In this document: positions 25,037 to 34,503 of the stretch, piece after piece
Layout of the letters: each line of letters opens with the position of its first letter
How positions within the stretch are numbered: the first letter of the stretch is position 1
The notes under the pieces: generated by a model
Told to the model about the DNA's origin: nothing
What the model saw: only the letters and a program-made list of their open reading frames with translations
The model's database searches: none
Made by a program: the position numbers and the translations under genes
Assembly (NCBI RefSeq): GCF_021869535.1
Contig: NW_026262712.1
Location: 98,158,140-98,222,139 of the forward strand
Direction of reading: 5' to 3'
Length of the DNA: 64,000 nucleotides
Source: Mytilus californianus
Taxonomy: Eukaryota > Mollusca > Bivalvia > Mytilida > Mytilidae

Positions 25037-25713
25037 ACTGTTCTTAGCATGAATTGCCCAACTGACGGCAGTCTCCCATGAAGGTTAGAGCTCTCTCTCA
25101 TTTTATTGATGGTTTCTGTTAGAGTTGCATTGTGTCTTTCAACTACTCCATTGGACCATGGACTGTATCCTGCTGTTGTTTTTACTGACATATTCAAATT
25201 TTCTGCCATGTCTCTAAATATCTGTGAATTAAATTCTTCTCCATTATCTGTATAAACACCAACTTCAGATGCACCATAAACACCAACTTCAGGTGCACCA
25301 TAAACACCAACTTCAGGTGCACCATAAACACCAACTTCAGATGCACCATAAACACCAACTTCAGATGCACCATAAACACCAACTTCAGGTGCACCATAAA
25401 CACCAACTTCAGATGCACCATAAACACCAACTTCAGATGCACCATAAACACCAACTTCAGGTGCACCATAAACACCAACTTCAGATGCACCATAAACACC
25501 AACTTCAGGTGCACCATAAACACCAACTTCAGATGCACCATAAACACCAACTTCAGATGCACCATAAACACCAACCCATATCTGCATGAACTTGTCTACA
25601 ATAACTTTAGAATCCTTTCTACTGATGATAGCAGCTGCACTCAATCTGCTGAATAAGTCAATAATATGTAGATAATAAAAGTTATGGTCAATTTCATGAA
25701 GGTCCATTGCCAC
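25030..25713 (-). CDS. Copia integrase catalytic core with octapeptide expansion
   Basis: 227-residue open piece holding the DDE-type core that joins element DNA to the host. Visible acidic residues: Asp in AMDLHEID, Asp in YTDNGEEF, Glu in SNGVVERHN. Between the first and second lie 13 tandem copies of GVYGASEV/GVYGAPEV (104 residues, 24-bp units), where ordinary copia integrases have about one such segment. The tail reads out of frame after about 25,085, and the proper sequence continues in the RT frame. Whether the expanded protein could fold is unknown. Confidence 0.88.
   Translation of the reverse strand: MAMDLHEIDHNFYYLHIIDLFSRLSAAAIISRKDSKVIVDKFMQIWVGVYGASEVGVYGASEVGVYGAPEVGVYGASEVGVYGAPEVGVYGASEVGVYGASEVGVYGAPEVGVYGASEVGVYGASEVGVYGAPEVGVYGAPEVGVYGASEVGVYTDNGEEFNSQIFRDMAENLNMSVKTTAGYSPWSNGVVERHNATLTETINKMRESSNLHGRLPSVGQFMLRTVC
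25252..25574 (-). repeat. 24-bp tandem repeat inside integrase, 13 units
   Basis: Units ACCATAAACACCAACTTCAG plus ATGC or GTGC (+ strand) stay in frame. Two unit types (Ser or Pro codon) are mixed without strict order, which fits repeated unequal exchange or slippage. Confidence 0.95.
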
Positions 25714-25726
25714 AATTTGATTGAAA

Positions 25727-25951
25727 TCATTTGCATGTGACCACTGGTTTGGCTTCTGGATGTTTGAACTTGTGGCAAATTAAACACTTTGAGCAGATAT
25801 CTTTAAGAATTGTCTTTGTTTCAGAATCAACAGAACCAGCACTTTGCAAAAGGGATAAAAGTTTATCTGATGATGCATGTCCAAACTGCTTGTGCAACTT
25901 CAATAGAATCTCCCTTTTCTTTTTTAAAGATAATTTTGTATCAATGCACAA
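25727..25951 (-). CDS. Copia integrase, zinc-binding N-terminal domain
   Basis: 74-residue open piece in a different frame. It shows the HHCC pattern: HKQFGHAS supplies the two His (HX4H) and CSKCLIC the Cys pair. This domain helps the integrase multimerise and bind LTR ends. The frame stops at 25727 just before the catalytic core, which continues in the first frame, so a frameshift lies near 25,735. Confidence 0.85.
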   Translation of the reverse strand: MCIDTKLSLKKKREILLKLHKQFGHASSDKLLSLLQSAGSVDSETKTILKDICSKCLICHKFKHPEAKPVVTCK

Positions 25952-26709
25952 AACCTCCTCACTCTCATTCTGTTTTTATATTGCTTGTCTTTAATGTTGA
26001 TACAGTAATGACCACTTGAAGTTAGGTTCACATCCACTAACTGTCCAAACATGGTAACCTTGTCATTGCTGAGATCAAGGATAGTGCTTGCTCGCTTCAG
26101 AGAGGTTTTACTTAACAATAACGGTATTTCACAATCCACTACTTCTGTTTCAATTGAGCACTTAACTGACTCAATAAGTGCTGGTATTTTCACTTTCTGA
26201 TATGAGTATACTGTTTGTCCATCACCAAACTTGAATGGTACATGACTTTCAAAACAAGTAATTTGATCAAGCCCTGGATCAAGTGATTCTGCATACAACC
26301 ATTTATAACCACATACTGTCTTAGAACATGCAGTATCAATAACTGCGGCATTGTAGGCTTCTGCGACAAACACCATTAGAGGCTTAAATTCCTGTGCTGA
26401 GGTAAATAATGTTATATTTACAGTTTCATTTAATTCATCACTCTCATGTTCTGTTAAATTTACATCAAGCTGCTTGTGAGGACAATCTTTGACCCAATGA
26501 AATTTGGAATCACATATTTTACATCTTGAGACATTACCATTAAAGACTGGATTCATTTTAGTCTTAAGTCTACTAAAGTTGGTAGATCTATCAGCTCGAT
26601 TACGAGGAAAATTTCTTCTTGAACTTCGACCTCTCTGATAATAGCCATCACTGACAAAAGCTGATTCTTCTTTAACAGTTACAACAGAGTCTCGTTCTCC
26701 AGGAACATT
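25924..26709 (-). CDS. Copia nucleocapsid zinc knuckle and protease
   Basis: Same frame as Gag, resuming after the TAA; the first ATG is at 26556. An Arg/Ser-rich stretch leads to a CX2CX4HX4C knuckle (CKICDSKFHWVKDC), which binds RNA. Then comes an aspartic protease with the active-site segment AAVIDTACSKTVCG; the usual D-S/T-G is D-T-A here. The protease would cut the polyprotein. The frame ends at 25924 in out-of-frame residues; the true path moves to the other frame near 25,965, where an A-run suggests a single-base indel. Confidence 0.85.
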   Translation of the reverse strand, partial: NVPGERDSVVTVKEESAFVSDGYYQRGRSSRRNFPRNRADRSTNFSRLKTKMNPVFNGNVSRCKICDSKFHWVKDCPHKQLDVNLTEHESDELNETVNITLFTSAQEFKPLMVFVAEAYNAAVIDTACSKTVCGYKWLYAESLDPGLDQITCFESHVPFKFGDGQTVYSYQKVKIPALIESVKCSIETEVVDCEIPLLLSKTSLKRASTILDLSNDKVTMFGQLVDVNLTSSGHYCINIKDKQYKNRMRVRRFCALIQNYL

Positions 26710-27237
26710 TTAAGATTTTGATGCAAATATCCTATTCAAAGCAGATTTCATTGTGTCGAATTTAAGGTCAGAACATGCAGTTAGTGCCAGCTGACAATAA
26801 CCTTGACTTAATCCAGCATTGTCCAGAAGTTTAAAAGCTAGAATTGCGTCTGGAAGTCCCATATCATATTTCTTACATTTATTATATCTCTGCTCAAATT
26901 CAATGATATAATCAGACATGCTTACATCCTCTCCTCTGTGGAACTGATCAAATACAGTATAAGCAGCATAAGCCTGATCAATTTTATCCTTCTCAAAAAG
27001 CTTGTCCAACTCAGTTATTAGCTTATCTACTCCTTCATCAACATCTAAATCACTGGGATCTACTTCTAGGGCTACTTCCCTTGGTTTTTCTTGTAATGAC
27101 AAAGCTAAAGCCAAACCTCTCTTCTTCTTGTCCAGATCAGTCACGAGTTGCCACATTTTTACCTCATTTTTCCATTGTTGATAACTCTTATCTTTGGTCA
27201 AACCTGGTGGGTTCTTGTAACTAGGTGCTGTTGCCAT
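26710..27237 (-). CDS. gag: Copia Gag, N-terminal part
   Basis: Capsid-type Gag segment that would form the particle packaging element RNA. The likely start is the ATG at 27237 (MATAPSYKNPPGL); the frame is open upstream to 27258 only because the primer site reads through. About 175 residues. It contains a helical pattern typical of copia Gag (KSYQQWKNEVKMWQLVTDL near residue 13) and SDYIIEFEQRYNKCK in the middle. It ends at an in-frame TAA (26710-26712). The same frame continues beyond it with Arg-rich sequence and the zinc knuckle, so the stop is probably a nonsense change, or less likely a read-through codon. Confidence 0.85.
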   Translation of the reverse strand: MATAPSYKNPPGLTKDKSYQQWKNEVKMWQLVTDLDKKKRGLALALSLQEKPREVALEVDPSDLDVDEGVDKLITELDKLFEKDKIDQAYAAYTVFDQFHRGEDVSMSDYIIEFEQRYNKCKKYDMGLPDAILAFKLLDNAGLSQGYCQLALTACSDLKFDTMKSALNRIFASKS

Positions 27238-27245
27238 CTTTATTA

Positions 27246-27257
27246 GCTCTGCTACCA
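27246..27257 (-). promoter_or_regulatory. Primer-binding site for initiator tRNA-Met
   Basis: One base after the 5' LTR, the - strand reads TGGTAGCAGAGC. This is complementary to the 3' end of animal initiator tRNA-Met including CCA. It is a 12-base match to the insect form as I remember it, and at least 11 to the vertebrate form. Confidence 0.8.
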
Positions 27258-27258
27258 C

Positions 27259-27397
27259 TGTTAGCTGATTAATTATGGCTTCAATATAAAATCTATTGTC
27301 TAATCTAATGTCTTTACTAATCTATAAACAAAACCCACCAAGTAACATGTACCTGAAAATAATATAAACAAAATAATAGAAAACACAATAGTTAACA
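27259..27397 (-). repeat. 5' LTR of the copia element
   Basis: 139 bp. On the - strand it starts TGTTAACTATTG and ends CAGCTAACA, so the ends form the short inverted repeat TGTTA/TAACA. Very short for an LTR. Promoter elements are not obvious. Confidence 0.95.
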
Positions 27398-27843
27398 TAT
27401 ATTATGTCAAAATTTGATCACAATCCAAATTCAAACAGTGTCAAGCTTGAATATTGTGTCCAAATTTGCCCCAACTGTTCAGGCTTCGACCTCTGCGGTC
27501 GTATCAGGCTGCGCTCAGCGAAGCATTTTATTAAAAGACTAAATTTATAGTAAATAAGTAAAGGAACTTAAAAAGCAGAAAAAAATTAACGGTTTGTGGA
27601 TATAATCAATGGAAAATTTGGCTTGAATCAGGTTCTCTCTATATTTTATAACATTTTCAAAAATGGCTTTTTAAACTATATGTAATAAATCAATGAAAAG
27701 AAATGTAGGGTTTTGCGGGCAAATCTTTTTATTGGCACTACTCACTCTGATGATGGATAAAACTAGAGTATTCCCAAAATCTAACAAAAAGTCAAAAACA
27801 AGAGTAGCAAACATGCTTAGTTACTTTATTTGAGCAAAGATTT

Positions 27844-30160
27844 AAGGAGGGTTGATTCTAGAAAATAAATCATGACACTGATACAGCAATGGTTTAATTA
27901 GCAGCAATTTTTTTTGTTTGGTGTTGATGAAGTCTATTAAGAGGCTTTAAGGCATGCAGTTTCCAGTGGCAGCTGGGAATAATACTAGTTGTAGTTCAAT
28001 GATATTCAGTATGCAGTTATATAAACATAGGAACATCACCTTGCCATGAAGATTATGTAGCCCCACCCCCTCAGTCATGGTCCGTACTTTGAAACTTTAG
28101 CATAGTTTTCATGTTAAGAGTTTGTGTTTAATTAGGTCAGATTAAAGGGAATCATCTATGATAAGTCAATGGTATTTTGTATGTAATTGTATAATCATTG
28201 GCATTTCCATGGAGGTTTTTGGTCCTGTTCCTTTAGTCATGGTTCATTGACTTTGCATGTTTTGCATAGTTTGCATGTTAAAGTATTGCCATTTTAATTT
28301 CAGCACTTGTTTTATATTATAAAAAATAACATATTGTCTTAAATTTGATTTATAATCTCCCCCTTGTCCCTTCTCATAGCTATTTAAGATTAAGATTGAC
28401 TCTATCACAGTTCCCATTAATGGTGACAGATTTAAATATTGTTACATGCATCACCCAAGGCCAAAACAGGTCTAGTAAGTGCTGTCCATCCAAATGTCCA
28501 TATGTAGGTTAAACTTTCATCAAAGTTTTCTTGTCTTCTATGAATGGGAATGATTTAATATTTGGTCTGCAGCTTGATAATGTTGTGTTGTAGCAAATAA
28601 GCAATTTTTACATCCACAGTGTAGCCACTTCCTGTTTGCCGATAGTATGAAATTTTACAACACTCAATGCACAAGGAAAACAAAACTTTTCTAGGCTTCT
28701 ATGACAGGCAATGGTTTAATATTTGGTCTGCAGTTTGATAATGTTGACTTTTAGGGAGTAAACAATTAATACATACACTGTGCAGCCACTTCCTTTTTGC
28801 TGCAAGGAAAATTTTCTTCAAACTTTTTATAGCTGCTATTGAAGCGAATGATTTTATATTTGGTCTGCAGCTTGATTGTGTTGGGTTGTAGTTAGTAAGC
28901 AATTTTTATATCCTCCGTTTAGCCACTTCCTATTTGCCAATAGTTACAAATTTTTCAATACTCATTGCACAAAGAAAATTTTCGTCAAAGTTTTCTTGGC
29001 TTCTATGAAGGGGAATGGTTTAATATTAATGTCTGCAGATTGATAATGTTGAGGTGTAGCTAATAGGCAATTTTTACATCTACAGTGCAGCCACTTCCTG
29101 TCTTTGGAAATTTGACAACACTCGATGGATCATTGTACAAGAAAAATTCTTGTCAAAGTTTTCTTGCCTTCAATGAAAGGGAATGATCAGTTATGATTCA
29201 GTATACATGAAACCTTAATCAATTACATGTGGCAATGCAGGCATGTTCAGACCCAGTATTGGTCTTGTTCATTGAGAAGCTGGTCTTTACATTCAAGTTA
29301 ACATATTTGAACAACATAATTTATAATCTGATTATAGGGCATACATGAATATACACGTTACAGTAAAGTATGAACTTTCCTTCCACAATTTAACCAAATT
29401 TCCTTCCACCATTTAACCACTTAATCACCTTGGATAACACCCAGAATCAATTAGCACAGCCTCAAAACCCAGGACCCATAGCTCAGCCTCAAAACCCAGG
29501 ACCTATAGCACAGCCATCACTTTACTAATTGAGCTAATGGATTTCTTCCCTGGAGCATCTGCTGGAGACACTCAATGATTATCTGATTCAGTATATACAT
29601 GTATCAGCACCCTAAAACACTTGGACACTGGTTAGCATAGTACATTGCTTCAAATACTGCTGAGGAAAGAATTAAAATTTGCTACTGTAAATGTCCCAAT
29701 GTATCATTGTTAAATTAAGGCAAAAGAACTTTAACGATGTCCATATATAGTAAATTAATTAGAAAGAAACAAATAAGGTCAACAAACAAAAACTGTAGGA
29801 ATTGCATGAACTCCAAAAGGATCAATACTCAGGTTGCGTCATGGTAAGTCTCTCCTGCTATGATGGTTTATATTAACAGTTACTTTTAGAATTTATCTAT
29901 CACACTTGATGTGTTTATTATTAAAAAAAAAAAAAAAGGAAAAAAAACAGGTTTTTAATATAACCCATGCCAAGAAAAATAAATAAATTGAAAACAATAT
30001 ATTTTTGACTATCAAGACGTTTCTAAACACTTTCAGATTTCTTAAATTTGATACTTTGAAATATACTCAACATAATAATTCATACTTAAAAACAAAATAA
30101 GAATTTGTTTTCTAACAGCTAGTGCTGTTTACTGTGACTTTAGTTGTTGTTTATGAAGTG
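27844..30160 (+). repeat. Segmental duplication copy R3 (diverged, contracted)
   Basis: Follows R2 head to tail. It holds the same lead (27844-28330), the TTCCACAATTTAACCA flank, about three degenerate 27-bp units (29431-29515), the linker TTGAGCTAATGGATTTCTTCCC, and a tail matching 17240-17470 up to about 30130. It has no large 27-bp array, no 67-bp array and no MITE. It does have its own 155-bp array. R3 may preserve the state before the expansions. Confidence 0.8.
28460..29190. repeat. About 155-bp diverged tandem array in R3
   Basis: Four to five units with TTTGGTCTGCAGCTTGATAA (28560, 28720, 28858, 29030) and CAGCCACTTCCT. Spacing varies from about 140 to 170 bp. The unit is absent from R1 and R2. 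Confidence 0.82.
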
Positions 30161-30985
30161 CTCTTTTATATTTGAATTAACATTTTACACAATTTGAATT
30201 AAAATTTTACACAATTTTTAAAAGCATGATTTTCCATTGATTATAATTGTACCACCAAAGATTTTTCCTTGGAAACCTGGAAGAATAAGCCACCTCTCTG
30301 CTTAACAAAAAGTTGGTATTTGGAATTCAGTTCCGTGGAGCCTCTTGTTTCAGATTAGGTTGTAGTTCTAAGAATATTTTTCAATAGTGTGGTTGGTCAG
30401 ATACAGCATTTTATCTATTGAAATTTCCAAATCAGATTTAAATATTGAAATTTCATGATTAAATGTAAATCCACTCTGGCTTTTAATTGTTTAAATACAA
30501 TAATGCATTAATTAAAACTTCCTGATCAGATTTAAAATCCACTATAACTTTGCAGCATCATATTTATTGAATTTTTTTGATTGGACTTTGATCCACTCAA
30601 ATTTGATATGGCTAACATGGCAAGTTAAAATTTGAAATTTTGTGAGTTTTATTAAATACAATATTTTATTTATTGACGTAAAATTGGATAAGGCCACTTT
30701 TTTGGTCATCACTTGAATTCAAAATTCAAAAGTATTTTAAATCTATCAATTAACTTTGCTTCAGATATTCCAAAGACATTATTTATTAGTCTATCAAATA
30801 TCAATAAATTAATTTGTTAATTGTGTATTATATATTCTTTTAGGCTTCAAACTTATTGTATTTTATGGAAAATAACAAAATAATGTCAAAATCAGTATAA
30901 AATAAGGAGATGGTATGGTTGCAATTTAAACAACTATCCACTAGAGAATAAATGAGGATACTAACAACTATGGATCACTCTATAT
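30161..30985. other. AT-rich sequence with a mussel repeat relic at its end
   Basis: No gene. At 30901-30985 the text (aaggagatggtatggttgc..acaactatccac..aacaactatgg) matches the wording of a frequent mussel repeat, also seen at 47840-47960. Confidence 0.5.
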
Positions 30986-31438
30986 GGTCCAAGGACACAG
31001 TTATCGTCCTTTGGTTTTCGTTGTCTACGAATATAGTCCCTAGTGTGAACAGTGTATAACTTGCATTTTTTTTTATGCACTTTCCCAATTTATTTCTTGA
31101 TATTTTATGCATGAAATAAATTAAGTAAGGGGATGAAATTACATGTTAAAAAAATTTGGGTGCTGAATCTTTATGTTAAGTAGTGATTTGGTCCAGTTAA
31201 AAAGGTCAAAAATTAAAATGTCTGAAGCTGTCAAACTGAATTTTAGCCCCCCTTAACACAGAATTGTCAATATTTTGAGTTAGAGCTGGTAGAAGTTTCT
31301 ATAATTTTGATATTATTTGAATCAATAGTAGTACACTACACTGTAAAAATCTTTTTGAGATAGAGCAGGTGCGATTTTTTTAATTTGAATTTATTGTCTA
31401 AAAGAAATGCACTATGAAATAACTGTGTTCTCGGGCCT
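30986..31438 (+). mobile_element. Dispersed repeat D, copy 1
   Basis: GGTCCAAGGACACAGTTATC to CTCGGGCCT, 453 bp. A second copy, same strand and near-identical, is at 35858-36312. No terminal repeats or coding capacity seen. Confidence 0.88.
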
Positions 31439-32237
31439 TAAAGAGATGAATTCCGTAAATGTAGATTCTGTACTTTGGCAACTTTCCTGAATGGTTTGCT
31501 GGTTTCAATTTGTCAAACTCAATAAAAGTAAAGGATTTACATCTTTGTTTGACAGAAATTCTGTTAAAATGTCCCATTTTGGCATTATGCGGCTAAAATA
31601 GGCATTTTAAAGCAGTTTCCATTTTATGCCTAAGAGCCATGCTGAATTTCTATCTGACAGCTTTTTATGTTCCTGATATTTGTATTTCTATGCTCAAATC
31701 AAATTTAATTAACCATTTGTGAACTCTGAATCTAGAGAAAAGTAGATTATCACAGAAAAAATGTGCAGAATATTTGTATTTATGTCCCTGGTTAAACGGC
31801 CTGTTTGATGTATGTGAAATGTGAAGAGCTTTGTACATAAAATCTGTAGTCCATCACAAATATTTCACTAAATCTGTTAAAAAAAAACACTTTACAATGA
31901 TCATTACACCCTATTCATTTCATATGCTACCATAATTTTCTTCTTTAGGATAGTAAGTGGTTCAAATATATGCCAATTGAGACTAAAACTACATGCAAGT
32001 TTTCCATTGAAAAGTGAAAAACTGGTCATCAGACCATACTGTCTGCAAAAAAAGTTGAATTCAAGAGTTCTTTTGCAATTAGACGTCTTGTATCATAACA
32101 TCATAGCATAGAAATGAGCAAAAAGTAACAAATTTCCATTTCTTATAGCCTCTGTGTGCATTTTTATATGTAAATATGGGCTACGGCCTAAATCGACTCT
32201 AAATAATTCTCAGTCTTACATGGCCTAAGACCATTTT
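31439..32237. other. Non-coding, no feature recognised
   Basis: AT-rich; no array, no open frame. It may be more of the repeat that holds D copy 1, because D copy 2 does not continue into it. Confidence 0.45.
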
Positions 32238-32683
32238 TATACGACCGCAAAAAAAATTTTGTGGTCGTATATTGGTATGACGTTGGCGTCGTCGTCGTCG
32301 TCGTCTGGCATCGTCGTCGTCCGGCGTCGTCGTCCGAAGACACATTAGTTTTCGCACTCTAACTTTAGTTTAAGTGAATGGATCTCTATGAAATTTTACC
32401 ATAAGGTTCAATACCACAAAAGGAAGGTGGGGATCGATTTTGGGGGTTATGGTACCAACAGTTAAGGAATTAGGGGCCAAAAATAAGCATTTTCTAGTTT
32501 CCAGACAATAACTGTGGAACGGTGTATGGATCTTTCTGAAATTATACTACAAGTTTCCATACCACAAAGGGATGGTTAGGATTTGCTTTGGGGGGTTATT
32601 GCTCAAACCGTTTAAGAATAAGGGGCAAAAAAGGGGGAAAAACAAGGTTGTCCTCATTAATGGACAAATACTTTAGTACAAAA

Positions 32684-32761
32684 CATAATTTAAAGCAGTG
32701 TAAGGGAGATAAATCAAATACATCATTGAAATTATCTCCCTTACACTGCTTTTAAATTATG
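32684..32761. repeat. Hairpin 1 (inverted repeat)
   Basis: Arms CATAATTTAAAGCAGTGTAA..GGGAGATAA and its complement pair over about 30 bp with an 18-base loop. Confidence 0.92.
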
Positions 32762-32790
32762 TATAAAGTAATGGTTAATGAACAATTAAG

Positions 32791-32866
32791 ATAATTTAAA
32801 ACAGTGTAAGGGAGGTAATCCAAATACAACGTTTTGGTTACTTCCCTTACACTGCTTTTAAATTAT
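32791..32866. repeat. Hairpin 2, same arm sequence
   Basis: ATAATTTAAAACAGTGTAAG... pairs with ..CTTACACTGCTTTTAAATTAT. The arm is the same as in hairpin 1 but the loop differs (CAAATACAACG), so the pair arose by duplication or two insertions. Confidence 0.92.
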
Positions 32867-32929
32867 GTTTGAAGAAATGCATATTTATAAAGGAAGACCA
32901 GTATGGCGCATTAGATTTGTAAAATCTTT

Positions 32930-34290
32930 GACCACATTTATTTATTTGTTATGCCGAATCTAACTGTGTATTTAGATTTTTAATTTTGGGTCCAGTTTTC
33001 AAATTGGTCTACATTAAGGTCCAAAGGGTCCAAAATTAAACTTTGTTTGATTTTAACAAAAATTGAATATATGGGGTTCTTTGATATGCTGAATCTAAAC
33101 ATGTATTTAGATTTTTGATTTTTGGCCCAGTTTTCAAGTTGGTCCAAATTGGGGTCCAAAATTAAACTTTGTTTGATTTCAACAAAAATTGAATATATGG
33201 GGTTCTTTGATATGCTGAATCTAACCATGTATTTAGATTTTTTATTTGTGGACCCCGCTATCAAATTGGTTCATATTGAGGTCAAAAGGGTCCAAAATTA
33301 AACTTAGTTTGATTTTAACAAAAATTGAATTCTTGGGGTTCTTTGATATGCTGAATCTAAACATGTGTTTAGATTTTTGATTATGGGCCCAGTTTTCAAG
33401 TTTGTCTAAGTTGGGGTCCAAAATTAAACTTTGTTTGATTTCAACAAAAATTGAATATATGGGGTTCTTTGATATGCTGAATCTTACCATGTATTTAGAT
33501 TTTTTATTTGTGGGCCCGCTATCAAATTGGTTCATATTGAGGTCAAAAGGGTCCAAAATTAAACTTTGTTTGATTTCATCAAAAATTGAATTATTTGGGT
33601 TCTTTGATATGCCAAATCTAACCGTGTATTTAGATTTTTAATTTTGGGTCCCGTTTTTTAAATTGGTCTACATTAAGGTCCAAAGGGTCCAAAATTAAAC
33701 TGAGTTTGATTTTAACAAAAATTGAATTTTTGGGGTTCTTTGAAATGCTGAATCTATACATGTGTTTAGATTTTTGATTATGGGGCCCGTTTTCAAGTTG
33801 GTCCAAGTTGGGGTCCAAAATAAAACTTTGTTTGATTTCAACAAAAATTGAATATATGGGGTTCTTTGATATGCTGAATCTAAACATGTATTTAGATTTT
33901 AGATTTTTGGCCCAGTTTTCAAGTTGGTCCAAATTGGGGTCCAAAATTAAACTTTGTTTGATTTCAACAAAAAATGAATATATGGGGTTCTTTGATATGC
34001 TGAATCTTACCAGTATTTAGATTTTTTATTTGTGGGCCCGCTATCAAATTGGTTAATATTGAGGTCAAAAGGGTCCAAAATTAAACTTTGTTTGATTTCA
34101 TCAAAAATTGAATTATTGGGGTTCTTTGATATGCCAAATCTAACATTGTTTTTAGATTTTTAATTTTGGGTCCTGTTTTTTAAATTGGTCTACATTAAGG
34201 TCCAAAGGGTCCAAAATTAAACTTAGTTTGATTTCAACAAAAATTGAATATATGGGGTTCTTTGATATGCTGAATCTAACCATGTATTTT
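32930..34290. repeat. About 135-bp tandem array, about 10 units
   Basis: Units contain TGGGGTTCTTTGATATGCTG and GGTCCAAAATTAAACTTTGT. Two unit types alternate (with 'GGGCCCGCTATCAAATTGG' or with 'TGGCCCAGTTTTCAAG'). Open frames here on both strands (about 65-104 codons) are array translations. Confidence 0.93.
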
Positions 34291-34503
34291 GATTTTGGAC
34301 ATTGGACCATAATAGGTAAATTAAAAAAATTGAAGTTCTTAGACCACATTCTTTCTGTGTCAGAAACCTATGCTGTGTCAAATATTTAATCACAATCCAA
34401 ATTCAGAGCTGTATCAAGCTTGAATGTTGTGTCCATACTTGCCCCAACTGTTCAGGGTTCGACCTCTGCGGTCGTATCAAGCTGCGCCCAGCGAAGCATT
34501 TTA

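Larger units (their letters stand above)
22314..27397 (-). mobile_element. Ty1/copia LTR retrotransposon, 5,084 bp
   Basis: Two 139-bp LTRs (TG...CA) with no visible difference flank a Gag-protease-integrase-RT-RNase H order typical of copia (integrase before RT). A 5-bp direct duplication TATAT lies at 22309-22313 and 27398-27402. Removing element plus one TATAT restores the host repeat, matching its other copies (CAGAAACCTAT..TGTCAAA). The primer site matches initiator tRNA-Met and a polypurine tract is present. The coding region is broken by two in-frame TAA codons (26710-26712, 23246-23248) and frameshifts near 25,965, 25,735 and 25,085. It is closest in kind to animal copia groups reported from molluscs and crustaceans (GalEa, CoMol); the exact clade needs a tree. 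Confidence 0.95.
21622..27530 (+). mobile_element. ATACGACCGC-type dispersed element, copy 1, carrying the copia insertion
   Basis: Comparison with the intact MITE defines the insert: it starts TACAACCGC and ends GCGAAGCATTTTA, with a probable TTA (or TA) target duplication. Host parts are 21622-22313 and 27398-27530. The right part carries CTTCGACCTCTGCGGTCGTA as in the other two copies (32238-34503, 58227-59019). No protein is evident in the host parts. Confidence 0.8.
21583..27817 (+). mobile_element. MITE copy 2, split by a later insertion
   Basis: 21583-21621 is the left end and 27531-27817 the right part of the same element as 17486-17871. The break falls inside GCTTTTTAAAAGACT of the intact copy. 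The right end has one change (ACATGCT for ACATCCT). Confidence 0.85.
17898..27843 (+). repeat. Segmental duplication copy R2, carrying nested insertions
   Basis: Same order as R1. Its net length is about 4,037 bp after removing the insertion 21622-27530. Sequence is near-identical to R1 between 16900-17520 and 20990-21620. It lacks the 24-bp expansion and has a shorter 27-bp array. Confidence 0.9.
32238..34503 (+). mobile_element. ATACGACCGC-type dispersed element, copy 2
   Basis: Starts TATACGACCGCAAAAAA, followed at once by the inverse TTTTGTGGTCGTATA, then a GTC-rich microsatellite (32286-32336). It ends GACCTCTGCGGTCGTATCAA and GCGAAGCATTTTA. Inside are two hairpins and a 135-bp array. 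It shares both ends with 21622-27530 and 58227-59019. Confidence 0.8.

Noticed and set aside
32980-34349. Repeated peptides KSKYMVRFSISKNPIYSIFV on the minus strand
   Set aside because: Translation of the 135-bp array inside a dispersed element; frames break at random between units.
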